DNA of 39,191 nucleotides from Alistipes sp. (lineage in GTDB: Bacteria > Bacteroidota > Bacteroidia > Bacteroidales > Rikenellaceae). Location of the stretch: contig JAFXLG010000064.1 in NCBI GenBank assembly GCA_017531305.1, positions 1 to 39,191 of the forward strand. Direction: 5' to 3'. How positions within the stretch are numbered: position 1 is the first letter of the stretch; every line of letters starts with the position of its first letter. This document shows, in pieces, positions 17,483 through 25,451 of the stretch. The position numbers were made by a program, and so were the translations under genes. The notes beneath the pieces are model-generated. The model searched no databases. It was given only the letters and a program-made list of their open reading frames with translations, and was not told where the DNA came from.

Positions 17483-17490
17483 CAAATATA
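17483..17490 (-). promoter_or_regulatory. Possible -7 box of the LytTR gene
   Basis: TATATTTG on the minus strand matches TAnnTTTG. Its last base is only 4 bases from the start codon, so transcription would begin at or next to the ATG. Confidence 0.4.
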
Positions 17491-17530
17491 CTAAAAATCG
17501 TTATGGTAAAACCCCTAAAATGGCATAATT

Positions 17531-17558
17531 GGGGATTCTACACCCCAAACGGGGGATT
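17531..17558. promoter_or_regulatory. LytTR-like operator: GGGGATT direct repeat, 21-bp period
   Basis: GGGGATT occurs at 17531-17537 and again at 17552-17558, 21 bases apart, which is two helical turns and the usual spacing of LytTR half-sites. The region is also rich in inverted CCCC/GGGG blocks (17512, 17543). It lies directly upstream of the -33-like box of the 17635 gene, the place expected for an activator. Binding is inferred. Confidence 0.45.
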
Positions 17559-17562
17559 TAAC

Positions 17563-17595
17563 TTTGCATCGAAAGAGTCTGATGTTATATCTTTG
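17563..17595 (+). promoter_or_regulatory. Promoter of the ExbB/TolQ-like gene
   Basis: TTTG at 17563 and TATCTTTG at 17588 give a -33/-7 pair with 21 bases between. TAACTTTG at 17559-17566 is a second possible -7 box. Both boxes end in the repeated string CTTTGCATC. Confidence 0.5.
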
Positions 17596-17634
17596 CATCA
17601 AGCGGAATTCCCAAATGATGTTTAATCTCAAAAA

Positions 17635-18207
17635 ATGAATTTTATGAAAACTTACGATTTGAACCAAGTGTTGTTTGTGTTTGTGGTAGCATTGATGTCT
17701 ATTATATTGATGCTGGGATGCGGAAGTGCAAACGCCAATAATGCTCAGCCACTTGACACGGTGCATATTACCGAACCGAATCCACTCCCTAAGAATTGGG
17801 AGAGTGATTGGGTTAAAGATGGAGAGTATTTTAGATTAGCACCCGAAGAGTCAAAGGTGTATATGGTGACGAAATATCGTCCTCGGGTATCGGTTTATGA
17901 GATATTTTTGTCAGGCGGAGTTCTGTATATGTCGCTAATTACCCTTTGTTTAGTAGGAGTATTGCTTGCAGCGTGGAAGATGCCATCGCGTGTGGCTATA
18001 TTGGGACGCATGGCATTGATTATCGGCGTTGGATCGTTTATGATAGGGGTATATCAAGCTTGTAGCGCATTGCAACAAGCTCCCGACATCTCGCCAACTG
18101 TCATGTATGGTGGAATAAAAGTGGCTCTGATTGCTCCATTGTGGGCTTCGATTGTCTATTTTATATCTTTGGTCGTAAGGTTGATTCAAAAACCAAATAC
18201 TATTTAA
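17635..18207 (+). CDS. Unrecognised small membrane protein, distantly ExbB/TolQ-like
   Basis: A 190-residue protein that I cannot name firmly. Hydrophobic segments lie at about residues 11-28, 92-114, 122-145 and 160-184, with a soluble stretch from 31 to 88 that is probably periplasmic. The last two helices carry DISPTVMYGGIKVALIAPL and IVYFISLVVRLI, a pattern reminiscent of the pore helices of MotA/TolQ/ExbB proton-channel proteins in Bacteroidota. The match is by eye and weak. MLGC at 26-29 looks slightly like a lipobox. A second ATG at 17644 is an equally good start. No ExbD/TolR or TonB partner lies nearby. It is divergent from the LytTR regulator and probably controlled by it. A shared stem-loop closes the gene. 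Confidence 0.75.
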   Translation: MNFMKTYDLNQVLFVFVVALMSIILMLGCGSANANNAQPLDTVHITEPNPLPKNWESDWVKDGEYFRLAPEESKVYMVTKYRPRVSVYEIFLSGGVLYMSLITLCLVGVLLAAWKMPSRVAILGRMALIIGVGSFMIGVYQACSALQQAPDISPTVMYGGIKVALIAPLWASIVYFISLVVRLIQKPNTI

Positions 18208-18240
18208 GTCGCACCATACCCTCTCAACTTGTATAGAAAT

Positions 18241-18275
18241 AATAAGCCGTCTAATCCACGATTAGGCGGCTTATT
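18241..18275. terminator. Bidirectional terminator between the ExbB-like gene and rpoD
   Basis: A 16-base-pair stem (AATAAGCCGTCTAATC with GATTAGGCGGCTTATT, one G-T pair) around a 3-base loop, lying between convergent genes. Confidence 0.88.
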
Positions 18276-18302
18276 TATTGATAGTAAAATACTTATACCC
18301 TA

Positions 18303-19163
18303 TTATCCCAAATAAGACTTTAGGAGTTTGCTGCGTGAAGAGTGGCGCAGACGGCGGATAGCCTTCTCCTTGATCTGACGTACACGCTCGCGTGTGAGGT
18401 CGAACTTCTCGCCAATCTCCTCCAAGGTCATCTCTGAGCATCCGATGCCGAAGAAATATTTGATGATATCGCGCTCACGCTCAGTCAAAGTCTCCAAAGC
18501 ACGATCTACCTCGGTAGCCAAAGATTCGTTGATCAGACCGCGATCGGCATTAGGTGAGTCGGCGTTAACCAATACATCCAACAAGCTATTATCTTCACCA
18601 TCGGCAAATGGAGCATCCACCGAGATATGACGACCAGCAACGCGCAATGTGTCAGAGATCTTCTCCTTAGGCAAAGAGAGCTCAGTAGCCAACTCCTCTG
18701 GTGATGGAGTACGCTCATGATCCTGCTCGAAGCGAGCAAAAGCCTTATTGATCTTGTTGAGTGATCCCACCTGATTCAATGGCAGACGTACGATGCGGCT
18801 CTGCTCGGCAAGAGCCTGAAGGATAGACTGACGGATCCACCATACGGCGTATGAGATAAACTTAAATCCGCGGGTTTCATCGAACTTTTCGGCAGCCTTG
18901 ATCAAGCCTAAGTTACCCTCGTTGATCAAATCTGGAAGGCTCAAGCCCTGATTCTGATACTGCTTGGCAACAGATACCACGAAACGAAGGTTTGCCTTAG
19001 TGAGCTTATCCAAAGCCTCCTGATCACCCTTGCGGATGCGCTGGGCAAGTTCTACCTCCTCTTCTACTGTGATAAGATCCTCTTTGCCGATCTCCTGCAG
19101 GTATTTATCAAGCGAGGCACTCTCGCGATTGGTGATCGATTTTGTAATTTTTAATTGACGCAT
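18303..19163 (-). CDS. rpoD: Primary sigma-70 factor, Bacteroidota type
   Basis: A 286-residue housekeeping sigma factor that directs RNA polymerase to TTTG/TAnnTTTG promoters, of which this window has many. Region 1.2 ([18 protein letters not shown]), region 2 ([38 protein letters not shown] and [15 protein letters not shown]), region 3 ([12 protein letters not shown]) and region 4 ([28 protein letters not shown]) are complete. Region 1.1 and the non-conserved insert are absent, as is normal for this phylum. The gene has its own promoter with a leader of about 125 bases. Confidence 0.95.
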   Translation of the reverse strand: MRQLKITKSITNRESASLDKYLQEIGKEDLITVEEEVELAQRIRKGDQEALDKLTKANLRFVVSVAKQYQNQGLSLPDLINEGNLGLIKAAEKFDETRGFKFISYAVWWIRQSILQALAEQSRIVRLPLNQVGSLNKINKAFARFEQDHERTPSPEELATELSLPKEKISDTLRVAGRHISVDAPFADGEDNSLLDVLVNADSPNADRGLINESLATEVDRALETLTERERDIIKYFFGIGCSEMTLEEIGEKFDLTRERVRQIKEKAIRRLRHSSRSKLLKSYLG

Positions 19164-19293
19164 ATCCTAATGTATTAATTTCTTCATCCTTCGGAGTCTC
19201 TCCCGTGGGTTACATTCCCGTTATTGGGGATTACTGTAACTATTTACGAAAGATGATGTCTTTTTGTTTCACTCGATGGTGAATTTTTATAAA

Positions 19294-19301
19294 CAAATTT
19301 A
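19294..19301 (-). promoter_or_regulatory. -7 box of rpoD
   Basis: TAAATTTG on the minus strand, an exact TAnnTTTG match, about 130 bases upstream of the rpoD start. No clear TTTG was found at -33. Confidence 0.5.
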
Positions 19302-19320
19302 CTCTTTGGATGTTAATAAC

Positions 19321-19374
19321 GTATCGCACTAATAAAAAATTCTGCTGTTTAGAACTTTTTATTTCATGCGATAC
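19321..19374. terminator. Long interrupted inverted repeat downstream of glyA
   Basis: The outer arms GTATCGCA (19321-19328) and TGCGATAC (19367-19374) pair perfectly. Inside, AAAAATTCT and AGAACTTTTT form a second stem around a 7-base loop. It lies 65 bases past the glyA stop and ends in T-rich sequence on the minus strand, so it may be the glyA terminator. The 8-base GC-containing outer arms are not needed for that. The 275-base gap 19164-19438 holds only this structure and the rpoD promoter and leader. Confidence 0.55.
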
Positions 19375-19438
19375 ATCTTGTCGGCACCTGCATTTGCAAA
19401 AAGCAGACCAAAAATATCTTAATTGAGTCTGTTATCCC

Positions 19439-20719
19439 CTACCAAGCAAAAAGTGGATAGTTCTCCATCAATGCGTTGACATCCTTGCGGACTGCTGCGA
19501 TGTTCAGCTCGTTCTCAGGGTCGTGCAATACGCGGTCGATCAGCTCTACGATCAGATCCATCTTATCCTCCTTCAAGCCGCGCGTTGTGATGGCTGGCGT
19601 ACCGAAACGGAGTCCCGAAGTGAGGAATGGCGAGCGAGAATCGAATGGTACCATATTTTTATTGGTAGTAATATCGGCTGCCACCAAGCAACGCTCTGCC
19701 AATTTACCTGTAAGCTCGGGGAATTTAGTGCGGAGGTCGATAAGCATCAGGTGGTTGTCTGTACCGCCCGAAACGACTTTATATCCGCGCTTAGCAAAAG
19801 CCTCCGCCATAGCCTTGGCGTTGAGTTGCACCTGCTGCTGATACTCCTTGTATTCTGGCTGGAGTGCTTCGCCAAAAGCAACCGCCTTGGCTGCGATTAC
19901 ATGCTCAAGTGGTCCGCCCTGAATACCTGGGAATACTGCCGAATTGAGGATCTGTGACATCATCTTGACTACTCCCTTTGGAGTGGTTAAGCCCCATGGA
20001 TTTTCAAAATCCTTACCCATAAGGATAATACCACCGCGAGGTCCGCGCAGAGTTTTATGAGTGGTCGATGTCACGATGTGGGCATATTTCACAGGATTGT
20101 CCAATACGCCTGCGGCGATCAAACCTGCGGTGTGAGCCATATCGACCATGAAAATAGCGCCTACCTTGTCAGCGATTTCACGCATACGTTTGTAGTCCCA
20201 CTCGCGAGAGTATGCCGAAGCTCCTCCTACGATGAGTTTAGGACGATGCTCAAGAGCTTTTCGCTCCATGTCGTCATAGTCGATGGTGCCTGTCTCTTCT
20301 GAAAGCTGATAACCAATAGCCTTGAAGTAACTTCCAGACATGTTGACAGGTGAACCGTGTGAGAGGTGTCCGCCATGTGCCAAATCCAAGCCCATGAATG
20401 TGTCGCCTGGCTTGAGTATAGCGAAAAATACCGCCATGTTGGCTTGTGCACCTGAGTGTGGCTGCACGTTGGCATACTCAGCATCGTAGAGCTTGCACAG
20501 ACGCTCGATAGCCAATTTCTCTACCTCATCTACCACTTCGCAACCACCGTAATAACGTGCTGCGGGGTAACCTTCGGCATATTTGTTTGTGAGTACAGAG
20601 CCCATTGCCTGCATCACTTGTTCACTTACGAAATTTTCTGACGCGATAAGCTCTATGCCTCGACATTGGCGGGCACGCTCCTCTGCGATAAGGTTGAAGA
20701 TCTGATTGTCGTGTTTCAT
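19439..20719 (-). CDS. glyA: Serine hydroxymethyltransferase
   Basis: A 426-residue PLP enzyme that interconverts serine and glycine while charging tetrahydrofolate, the main source of one-carbon units. Motifs seen: [13 protein letters not shown] at the N-terminus, [40 protein letters not shown], and the PLP lysine in [15 protein letters not shown]. Length is typical (about 420). It is transcribed alone toward rpoD. Confidence 0.97.
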   Translation of the reverse strand: MKHDNQIFNLIAEERARQCRGIELIASENFVSEQVMQAMGSVLTNKYAEGYPAARYYGGCEVVDEVEKLAIERLCKLYDAEYANVQPHSGAQANMAVFFAILKPGDTFMGLDLAHGGHLSHGSPVNMSGSYFKAIGYQLSEETGTIDYDDMERKALEHRPKLIVGGASAYSREWDYKRMREIADKVGAIFMVDMAHTAGLIAAGVLDNPVKYAHIVTSTTHKTLRGPRGGIILMGKDFENPWGLTTPKGVVKMMSQILNSAVFPGIQGGPLEHVIAAKAVAFGEALQPEYKEYQQQVQLNAKAMAEAFAKRGYKVVSGGTDNHLMLIDLRTKFPELTGKLAERCLVAADITTNKNMVPFDSRSPFLTSGLRFGTPAITTRGLKEDKMDLIVELIDRVLHDPENELNIAAVRKDVNALMENYPLFAW

Positions 20720-20759
20720 AATCCTATAGTGAGTTTATGATTTAACAGTTTCTGAGTGG

Positions 20760-20767
20760 TAAAGTTA
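20760..20767 (-). promoter_or_regulatory. Possible -7 box of glyA
   Basis: TAACTTTA on the minus strand, one mismatch from TAnnTTTG, 40 bases upstream of the glyA start codon. Confidence 0.35.
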
Positions 20768-20862
20768 GTAAAAGGTTTTAAAAAATGCAGAATATAGCTC
20801 AAAAAAAACTCCTCAACGCTAAATTAACCCTCCCAAGAGTGGATTATTATAAAATTATAGTG

Positions 20863-20870
20863 TAATTTTG
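20863..20870 (+). promoter_or_regulatory. -7 box in front of the glycoside hydrolase remnant
   Basis: TAATTTTG matches TAnnTTTG exactly and lies 24 bases before the start codon of the remnant, so the promoter may still be active. Confidence 0.4.
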
Positions 20871-20894
20871 TTATGATAAAAACCTTGTTTTTAG

Positions 20895-21513
20895 ATGAAG
20901 AAGTTTACTGCACTACTTATTGTTTTATTTGCGGCTGGAATATCGCATATCGAAGCCTCGATATATGACACCAAACAGTTTCGGACTCCTCCGATGAAGT
21001 ATAGACCAATCCCATTGTGGTTTTGGAACAATACTACCATTAAAGCGGCTGATTTGGAATATCAACTCGAAAAGATGATTACCGTAGATGGCTATGGTGG
21101 GTGCGCAATCTTGCCATTTGGACAAAATTTCCAGCCGTCATATCTCTCTAATGATTATTTCGCGCTTTATCGCCTTGCTGTGGAGAAGGCTTGCTCGTTG
21201 GGTGCGCATATGTCGGTCTATGATGAGTATGGTTTCCCATCGGGAAGTATGGGTGCGATAAATGGATCGGGAGTAACAACATTTAAAAACAATCACCCTG
21301 AACATACTGTTAAGCGACTCGGCTGAGTGCGATGTTTATCTAAAGAATCGTACTCTGATAAAACCTATGAGGATACTTAATCCGCACACGGGAGATAATT
21401 ATCCAGCACAACTCTCCGAAGACTATCATGGCGTTAAGATCACTCTCCGACTGAAGCCTAATGAGAGTCTGTTTGTGGTGGATGAAGGTTTGATAGAGGG
21501 CGATAGAGAGTAG
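20895..21513 (+). pseudogene. Remnant of a secreted glycoside hydrolase (alpha-L-rhamnosidase-like), centre deleted
   Basis: The first about 140 codons (20895-21326) encode a signal peptide (residues 1 to about 21) and the start of a large glycoside hydrolase. Recognisable are PLWFWNNTTIKAADLEYQL, YGGCAILPFG and YDEYGFPSGSMG, typical of the N-terminus of GH106-like proteins. That frame stops at 21326. In the +1 frame, starting around 21315, the sequence continues as about 62 codons to a TAG at 21511-21513, with ECDVYLKNRTLIKPMRI and SLFVVDEG, like the C-terminal beta-sandwich of such enzymes. These proteins usually exceed 800 residues, so the catalytic middle is missing and the ends are fused out of frame. 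The intact rhamnose operon next door supports the rhamnosidase guess. Confidence 0.8.
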
Positions 21514-21577
21514 ATTTATTGAATAAAAAATTGTGTAAAATATCGCAGAAAAAGCCGAAAATTTAGAATTTTATTTC

Positions 21578-21585
21578 TATTTTTG
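21578..21585 (+). promoter_or_regulatory. -7 box of the rhamnose operon
   Basis: TATTTTTG matches TAnnTTTG, leaving a leader of about 95 bases before rhaB. The 171-base gap between the remnant and rhaB also holds a small AAAATT/AATTTT inverted repeat near 21559; no AraC-type operator was recognised. Confidence 0.5.
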
Positions 21586-21684
21586 TAAGTCATACCAACA
21601 AATTTTATGTGCGGCGCAGGGTTTAGCGTGTCGTCAGAAACAAAAACATTTGATATTAACCTAAAAATATATAACTCTAACAAA

Positions 21685-23154
21685 ATGACAACATACAACT
21701 TTGCGGCTATTGACTTAGGTGCTACAAGTGGTCGCGTGATATTGGCAACCATCGCCGATGGACGTATTCAGATGGAGGAGATCCATCGTTTTGCCGACCC
21801 TATAATTCAGATGCAGGGACACTTCTATTGGGATCTGCCAGCAATCTATAAATCTGTCTTGGAGGGACTCCGTATTATCGCCGAAAAGGGTGTTGAGATC
21901 AAGTCTATCGGTATAGATACATGGGGCGTGGATTTTGCTTTTTTTGGCGAGGATGGTGCTATGCTACGTCTGCCCTATTGCTATCGCGATCCTCACACTG
22001 TGGGTGCGCCAGAGAAACTCTTTGAGCGTATGCCTCGCAAGGAGTTGTACGAAAAGACTGGAATTCAGATTATGAATTTCAATTCAGTTTTCCAGCTGGA
22101 TACTCTGCGCCGTAATTCATGCTCGGCATTGGCTGCGGCTAAGAAGATACTTTTTATTCCTGATGCGTTGGCTTATCTGTTGACTGGCGAGAGTGTGACA
22201 GAATACACCATCGCTTCTACCGCGCAGATGATCGACCCTCGAACAAAGCAGTGGGATGAGGATATCTTGAAGTTGCTCGGTTTAAGTGCAGCGAATTTCG
22301 GCAGGATGGTTATGCCTGGCGAGAAGATCGGAACTCTGAGCGAAGAGGTGCAGAAGCTGACGGGTCTGGGAGCTGTGGATGTGATTGCTGTGGCAAGTCA
22401 CGATACAGGCTCGGCTGTGGCGGCTGTGCCAGCAGAGGATGATAAGTTTGCATACCTGAGTTCGGGTACATGGTCTTTGATGGGAGTAGAGTCTCAAGAG
22501 CCTGTGATCTCGGAGGAGAGCTTCGCACTTAACTTTACCAACGAGGGTGGAATTGAGGGTACTATCCGAGTGCTGAAGAATATCTGCGGAATGTGGCTTT
22601 TGGAGCGTTGCCGTGAGGAGTGGGGAGCAATAAGTTATCCACAACTCATATCACTTGCCGAGCAAGCAGAGCCTTTCCGTTCGTTGATTAATCCCGATGC
22701 GGCAATTTTTGCCAATCCAGAATCAATGACAGAAGCCATTAAGGAGTATTGTCGTGCTACATCTCAGCCAGAGCCCGCTGAGGTGGGAGAATTTGTAAGA
22801 TGTATATTCGAGTCGTTGGCATTGCGCTACCGACAAGTTATCGAGATGTTGGGCAGACTTTCGCCTGTCGAGATAGAGCGTCTGTATGTTATAGGTGGCG
22901 GTGCTAAGAACGATATGCTCAATCAATCGACTGCTTCTGCTACGGGCTTAAAGGTCGAGACTGGCTCATCGGAATCTACCGCAATAGGTAATGTGATGAT
23001 GCAGGCAAAGTATGCAGGTGTGGTGGATAGCATCGCGGCTATGCGTAAGATGATACGAGAGTCGTTGGATGATAGAAAATGTTATGAGCCTCAGCAGAGT
23101 GAGCTATGGCAACAAGCTTTCGAGAAGTATTTGAAAATATATAAAGAATTATAA
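21685..23154 (+). CDS. rhaB: Rhamnulokinase
   Basis: A 489-residue sugar kinase of the FGGY family that phosphorylates L-rhamnulose to L-rhamnulose-1-phosphate. The ATPase-fold motifs DLGATSGRVI, IDTWGVDFAFFG, ASHDTGSAVAAVP, SSGTWSLMGVE and VIGGGAKNDMLNQ are visible. The open frame extends to 21607, but the first 26 residues are low-complexity and unlike the family; the ATG at 21685 gives MTTYNFAAIDLG, the natural start. It is the first gene of the operon, 13 bases before rhaA. Confidence 0.95.
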   Translation: MTTYNFAAIDLGATSGRVILATIADGRIQMEEIHRFADPIIQMQGHFYWDLPAIYKSVLEGLRIIAEKGVEIKSIGIDTWGVDFAFFGEDGAMLRLPYCYRDPHTVGAPEKLFERMPRKELYEKTGIQIMNFNSVFQLDTLRRNSCSALAAAKKILFIPDALAYLLTGESVTEYTIASTAQMIDPRTKQWDEDILKLLGLSAANFGRMVMPGEKIGTLSEEVQKLTGLGAVDVIAVASHDTGSAVAAVPAEDDKFAYLSSGTWSLMGVESQEPVISEESFALNFTNEGGIEGTIRVLKNICGMWLLERCREEWGAISYPQLISLAEQAEPFRSLINPDAAIFANPESMTEAIKEYCRATSQPEPAEVGEFVRCIFESLALRYRQVIEMLGRLSPVEIERLYVIGGGAKNDMLNQSTASATGLKVETGSSESTAIGNVMMQAKYAGVVDSIAAMRKMIRESLDDRKCYEPQQSELWQQAFEKYLKIYKEL

Positions 23155-23167
23155 AACTACATTAACC

Positions 23168-24424
23168 ATGAAACAAGATTTAATTTTGAAGGCGTATGAG
23201 ATCGCCAAGGAGCGTTACGCAGCAATAGGTGTTGATACAGATCAGGCATTGGAGAAGTTGCAGAATGTGCAGCTTTCGCTTCATTGCTGGCAGGCTGATG
23301 ATGTTGGCGGTTTTGAGAATGCAGGTGAACTTACTGGTGGAATCCAGACCACAGGAAACTACCCCGGTAAGGCTCGCAATATTGAGGAGTTGCAGGCTGA
23401 TATCGAGAAGGCTACCTCATTGATCCCAGGTAAGCACCGTTTGAGCCTCCATGCAAGTTATGCCGATTTCCGTAAGACAGGTCCTGCCGACCGTAACGAG
23501 TTGGAGCCTAAGCACTTTGAGAGCTGGATGGATTGGGCTGAGAAGAATGGCATGAAGCTCGACTTCAACTCTACATCGTTCTCTCACCCTAAGAGCGAGG
23601 ATCTTACATTGGCAAGTCCAAAGGAGGATATTCGCCAATTCTGGGTTGAGCATACCAAGCGTTGCCGTGCTATCGCCGAGGAGATGGGACGCCGTCAGGG
23701 TGATCCTGCTATCTTGAATATCTGGGTACATGATGGATCGAAGGATATCACAGTAAATCGTATGGCATACCGCGCTAACCTGAAGCGTTCGTTGGACGAG
23801 ATTTTGGAGCAGAAGTATGATAACATGCGAGATTGCGTGGAGAGTAAGGTATTCGGTATCGGTCTGGAGAGTTACACCGTAGGTAGCAGCGATTTCTATA
23901 CAGCTTATGCTGCCAAGAATAATAAGATCGTTACTCTCGATACAGGTCACTTCCACCCTACCGAGTCTATCGGCGACAAGATCTCTTCACTCTTGCTCTT
24001 TACTCCAGAGGTAATGCTTCATGTTAGCCGCCCTGTACGTTGGGATTCTGATCATGTGACAATCATCAATGATGAGACTTTGGATCTAACGAAGGAGATC
24101 GTACGTTGCGATGCTTTGGATCGTGTGCATATCGGTTTGGATTACTTCGATGCCTCAATCAACCGTATCGGTGCTTATGTGATAGGCTCACGAGCTACAC
24201 AGAAGTGTTTGTTGCAGGCGTTGTTGGAGCCTCTTACAACTCTTCGCCAGTATGAGGCTGAGGGCAAGGGCTTCGAGCGTTTGGCTTTGCTCGAAGAGTG
24301 TAAGTCATTGCCATGGAATGCAGTATGGGATATGTTCTGTTTGAAGAACAACGTACCTGTCGGAGAGGATTATATCGCCGACATCCAGAAGTATGAGCAG
24401 GAGGTTACATCGAAGCGAGTATAA
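23168..24424 (+). CDS. rhaA: L-rhamnose isomerase
   Basis: A 418-residue isomerase converting L-rhamnose to L-rhamnulose, using a metal ion in a TIM barrel. Clear family motifs: QLSLHCWQADDVGGFE, GGIQTTGNYPGKAR, SLHASYADF, DFNSTSFSHPKSE, NIWVHDGSKD, and LDTGHFHPTE with metal-binding His/Asp residues. Length equals the E. coli enzyme (419). It lies between rhaB and rhaT with gaps of 13 and 3 bases. Confidence 0.97.
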   Translation: MKQDLILKAYEIAKERYAAIGVDTDQALEKLQNVQLSLHCWQADDVGGFENAGELTGGIQTTGNYPGKARNIEELQADIEKATSLIPGKHRLSLHASYADFRKTGPADRNELEPKHFESWMDWAEKNGMKLDFNSTSFSHPKSEDLTLASPKEDIRQFWVEHTKRCRAIAEEMGRRQGDPAILNIWVHDGSKDITVNRMAYRANLKRSLDEILEQKYDNMRDCVESKVFGIGLESYTVGSSDFYTAYAAKNNKIVTLDTGHFHPTESIGDKISSLLLFTPEVMLHVSRPVRWDSDHVTIINDETLDLTKEIVRCDALDRVHIGLDYFDASINRIGAYVIGSRATQKCLLQALLEPLTTLRQYEAEGKGFERLALLEECKSLPWNAVWDMFCLKNNVPVGEDYIADIQKYEQEVTSKRV

Positions 24425-24427
24425 GGT

Positions 24428-25441
24428 ATGGAGATCGTATTTGGTTTGTTAATCATTGCTGTGGGTGCTTTCTGCCAGTCAAGCAGTTATGTGCCTATCA
24501 ACAAGATCAAGAAGTGGAGTTGGGAATCATATTGGTTCGTGCAGGGTGTCTTCGCATGGCTCGTATTCCCATTCTTAGGTGCGCTCTTGGCTGTGCCCGA
24601 AGGACACTCACTCTTTGAACTCTATACGGCATATCCTAAAGAGAGCCTGCTCACAGCCGTATTCGGTATGTTGTGGGGCGTTGGAGGTTTGACCTTCGGA
24701 CTCTCTATGCGCTATCTGGGCGTAGCTTTGGGTCAGTCTATCGCGTTGGGTACTTGTGCTGGATTGGGCACAATCCTTACACCCCTGTTCTTGGGACGCC
24801 CGGGGGATCTTACCTCTGCCGTTATTTCGGGAGTGGTAGCTACCCTGCTCGGTATCGCTATTATCGGCGTTGCTGGACACATGAAATCTCAAACACTCTC
24901 TGAGGAGGAGAAGCAGAAGGCTGTTAAGGATTTTAATTTTACTAAAGGTATCGCAGTTGCGTTGTTGGCTGGTTTTATGAGCGCATGCTTCAGCATCGGC
25001 TTGGGCTTTGGCGAGCCACTGAACTTTGGCGATGCTACGGCTGATATCTATAAGACTTTGCCTGCTACATTGATGGTTACTATGGGTGGATTCCTGACTA
25101 ATGCAGCCTATTGCCTCTATCAGAATATGCGCAACAAGAGCTTCTCGGATTATCAGCAGAGCAATCTTTGGGCAAACAACCTGCTCTTCTGTGCCTTGGC
25201 TGGCGCGTTGTGGTATAGTCAGTTCTTTGGATTGAGTCTTGGTAAGGGTTTCTTGACCGACTCACCTTCGCTTTTGACTTTCAGCTGGTGTATCTTGATG
25301 GCTCTGAATGTGGTATTCTCAAACGTTTGGGGTATTATCCTCAAGGAGTGGAAGGGTTGCTCGGCTAAGACCATCGTAGTATTGTTGGCAGGTATTGCAG
25401 TTTTGATCTTAAGCTCATTCTTGCCTGAATTGTTAAAATAA
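24428..25441 (+). CDS. rhaT: L-rhamnose/proton symporter
   Basis: A 337-residue inner-membrane transporter with about ten helices, importing L-rhamnose with a proton. The N-terminus (GLLIIAVGAFCQSSSYVPINKIKKWSWE), GMLWGVGGLTFGLSMRYLGVALGQSIALG and the internal TKGIAVALLAGFMSACFSIGL agree with the RhaT family. Length matches E. coli RhaT (344). It starts 3 bases after rhaA, and rhaD follows by 10 bases, so one message is expected. Confidence 0.95.
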   Translation: MEIVFGLLIIAVGAFCQSSSYVPINKIKKWSWESYWFVQGVFAWLVFPFLGALLAVPEGHSLFELYTAYPKESLLTAVFGMLWGVGGLTFGLSMRYLGVALGQSIALGTCAGLGTILTPLFLGRPGDLTSAVISGVVATLLGIAIIGVAGHMKSQTLSEEEKQKAVKDFNFTKGIAVALLAGFMSACFSIGLGFGEPLNFGDATADIYKTLPATLMVTMGGFLTNAAYCLYQNMRNKSFSDYQQSNLWANNLLFCALAGALWYSQFFGLSLGKGFLTDSPSLLTFSWCILMALNVVFSNVWGIILKEWKGCSAKTIVVLLAGIAVLILSSFLPELLK

Positions 25442-25451
25442 GAAGAAAGTT

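Noticed and set aside
19395-19411. Second sigma-54-like string on the minus strand (TTGG-N8-TTGCA)
   Set aside because: The -24 and -12 dinucleotides fit, but the CAC of the consensus is replaced by TCT, and it lies right after the glyA stop while rpoD has a normal TAAATTTG box closer by.
21607-21684. Longer rhaB start with 26 extra residues
   Set aside because: The extension is unlike sugar kinases and falls in the AT-rich leader; the ATG at 21685 begins the conserved domain.
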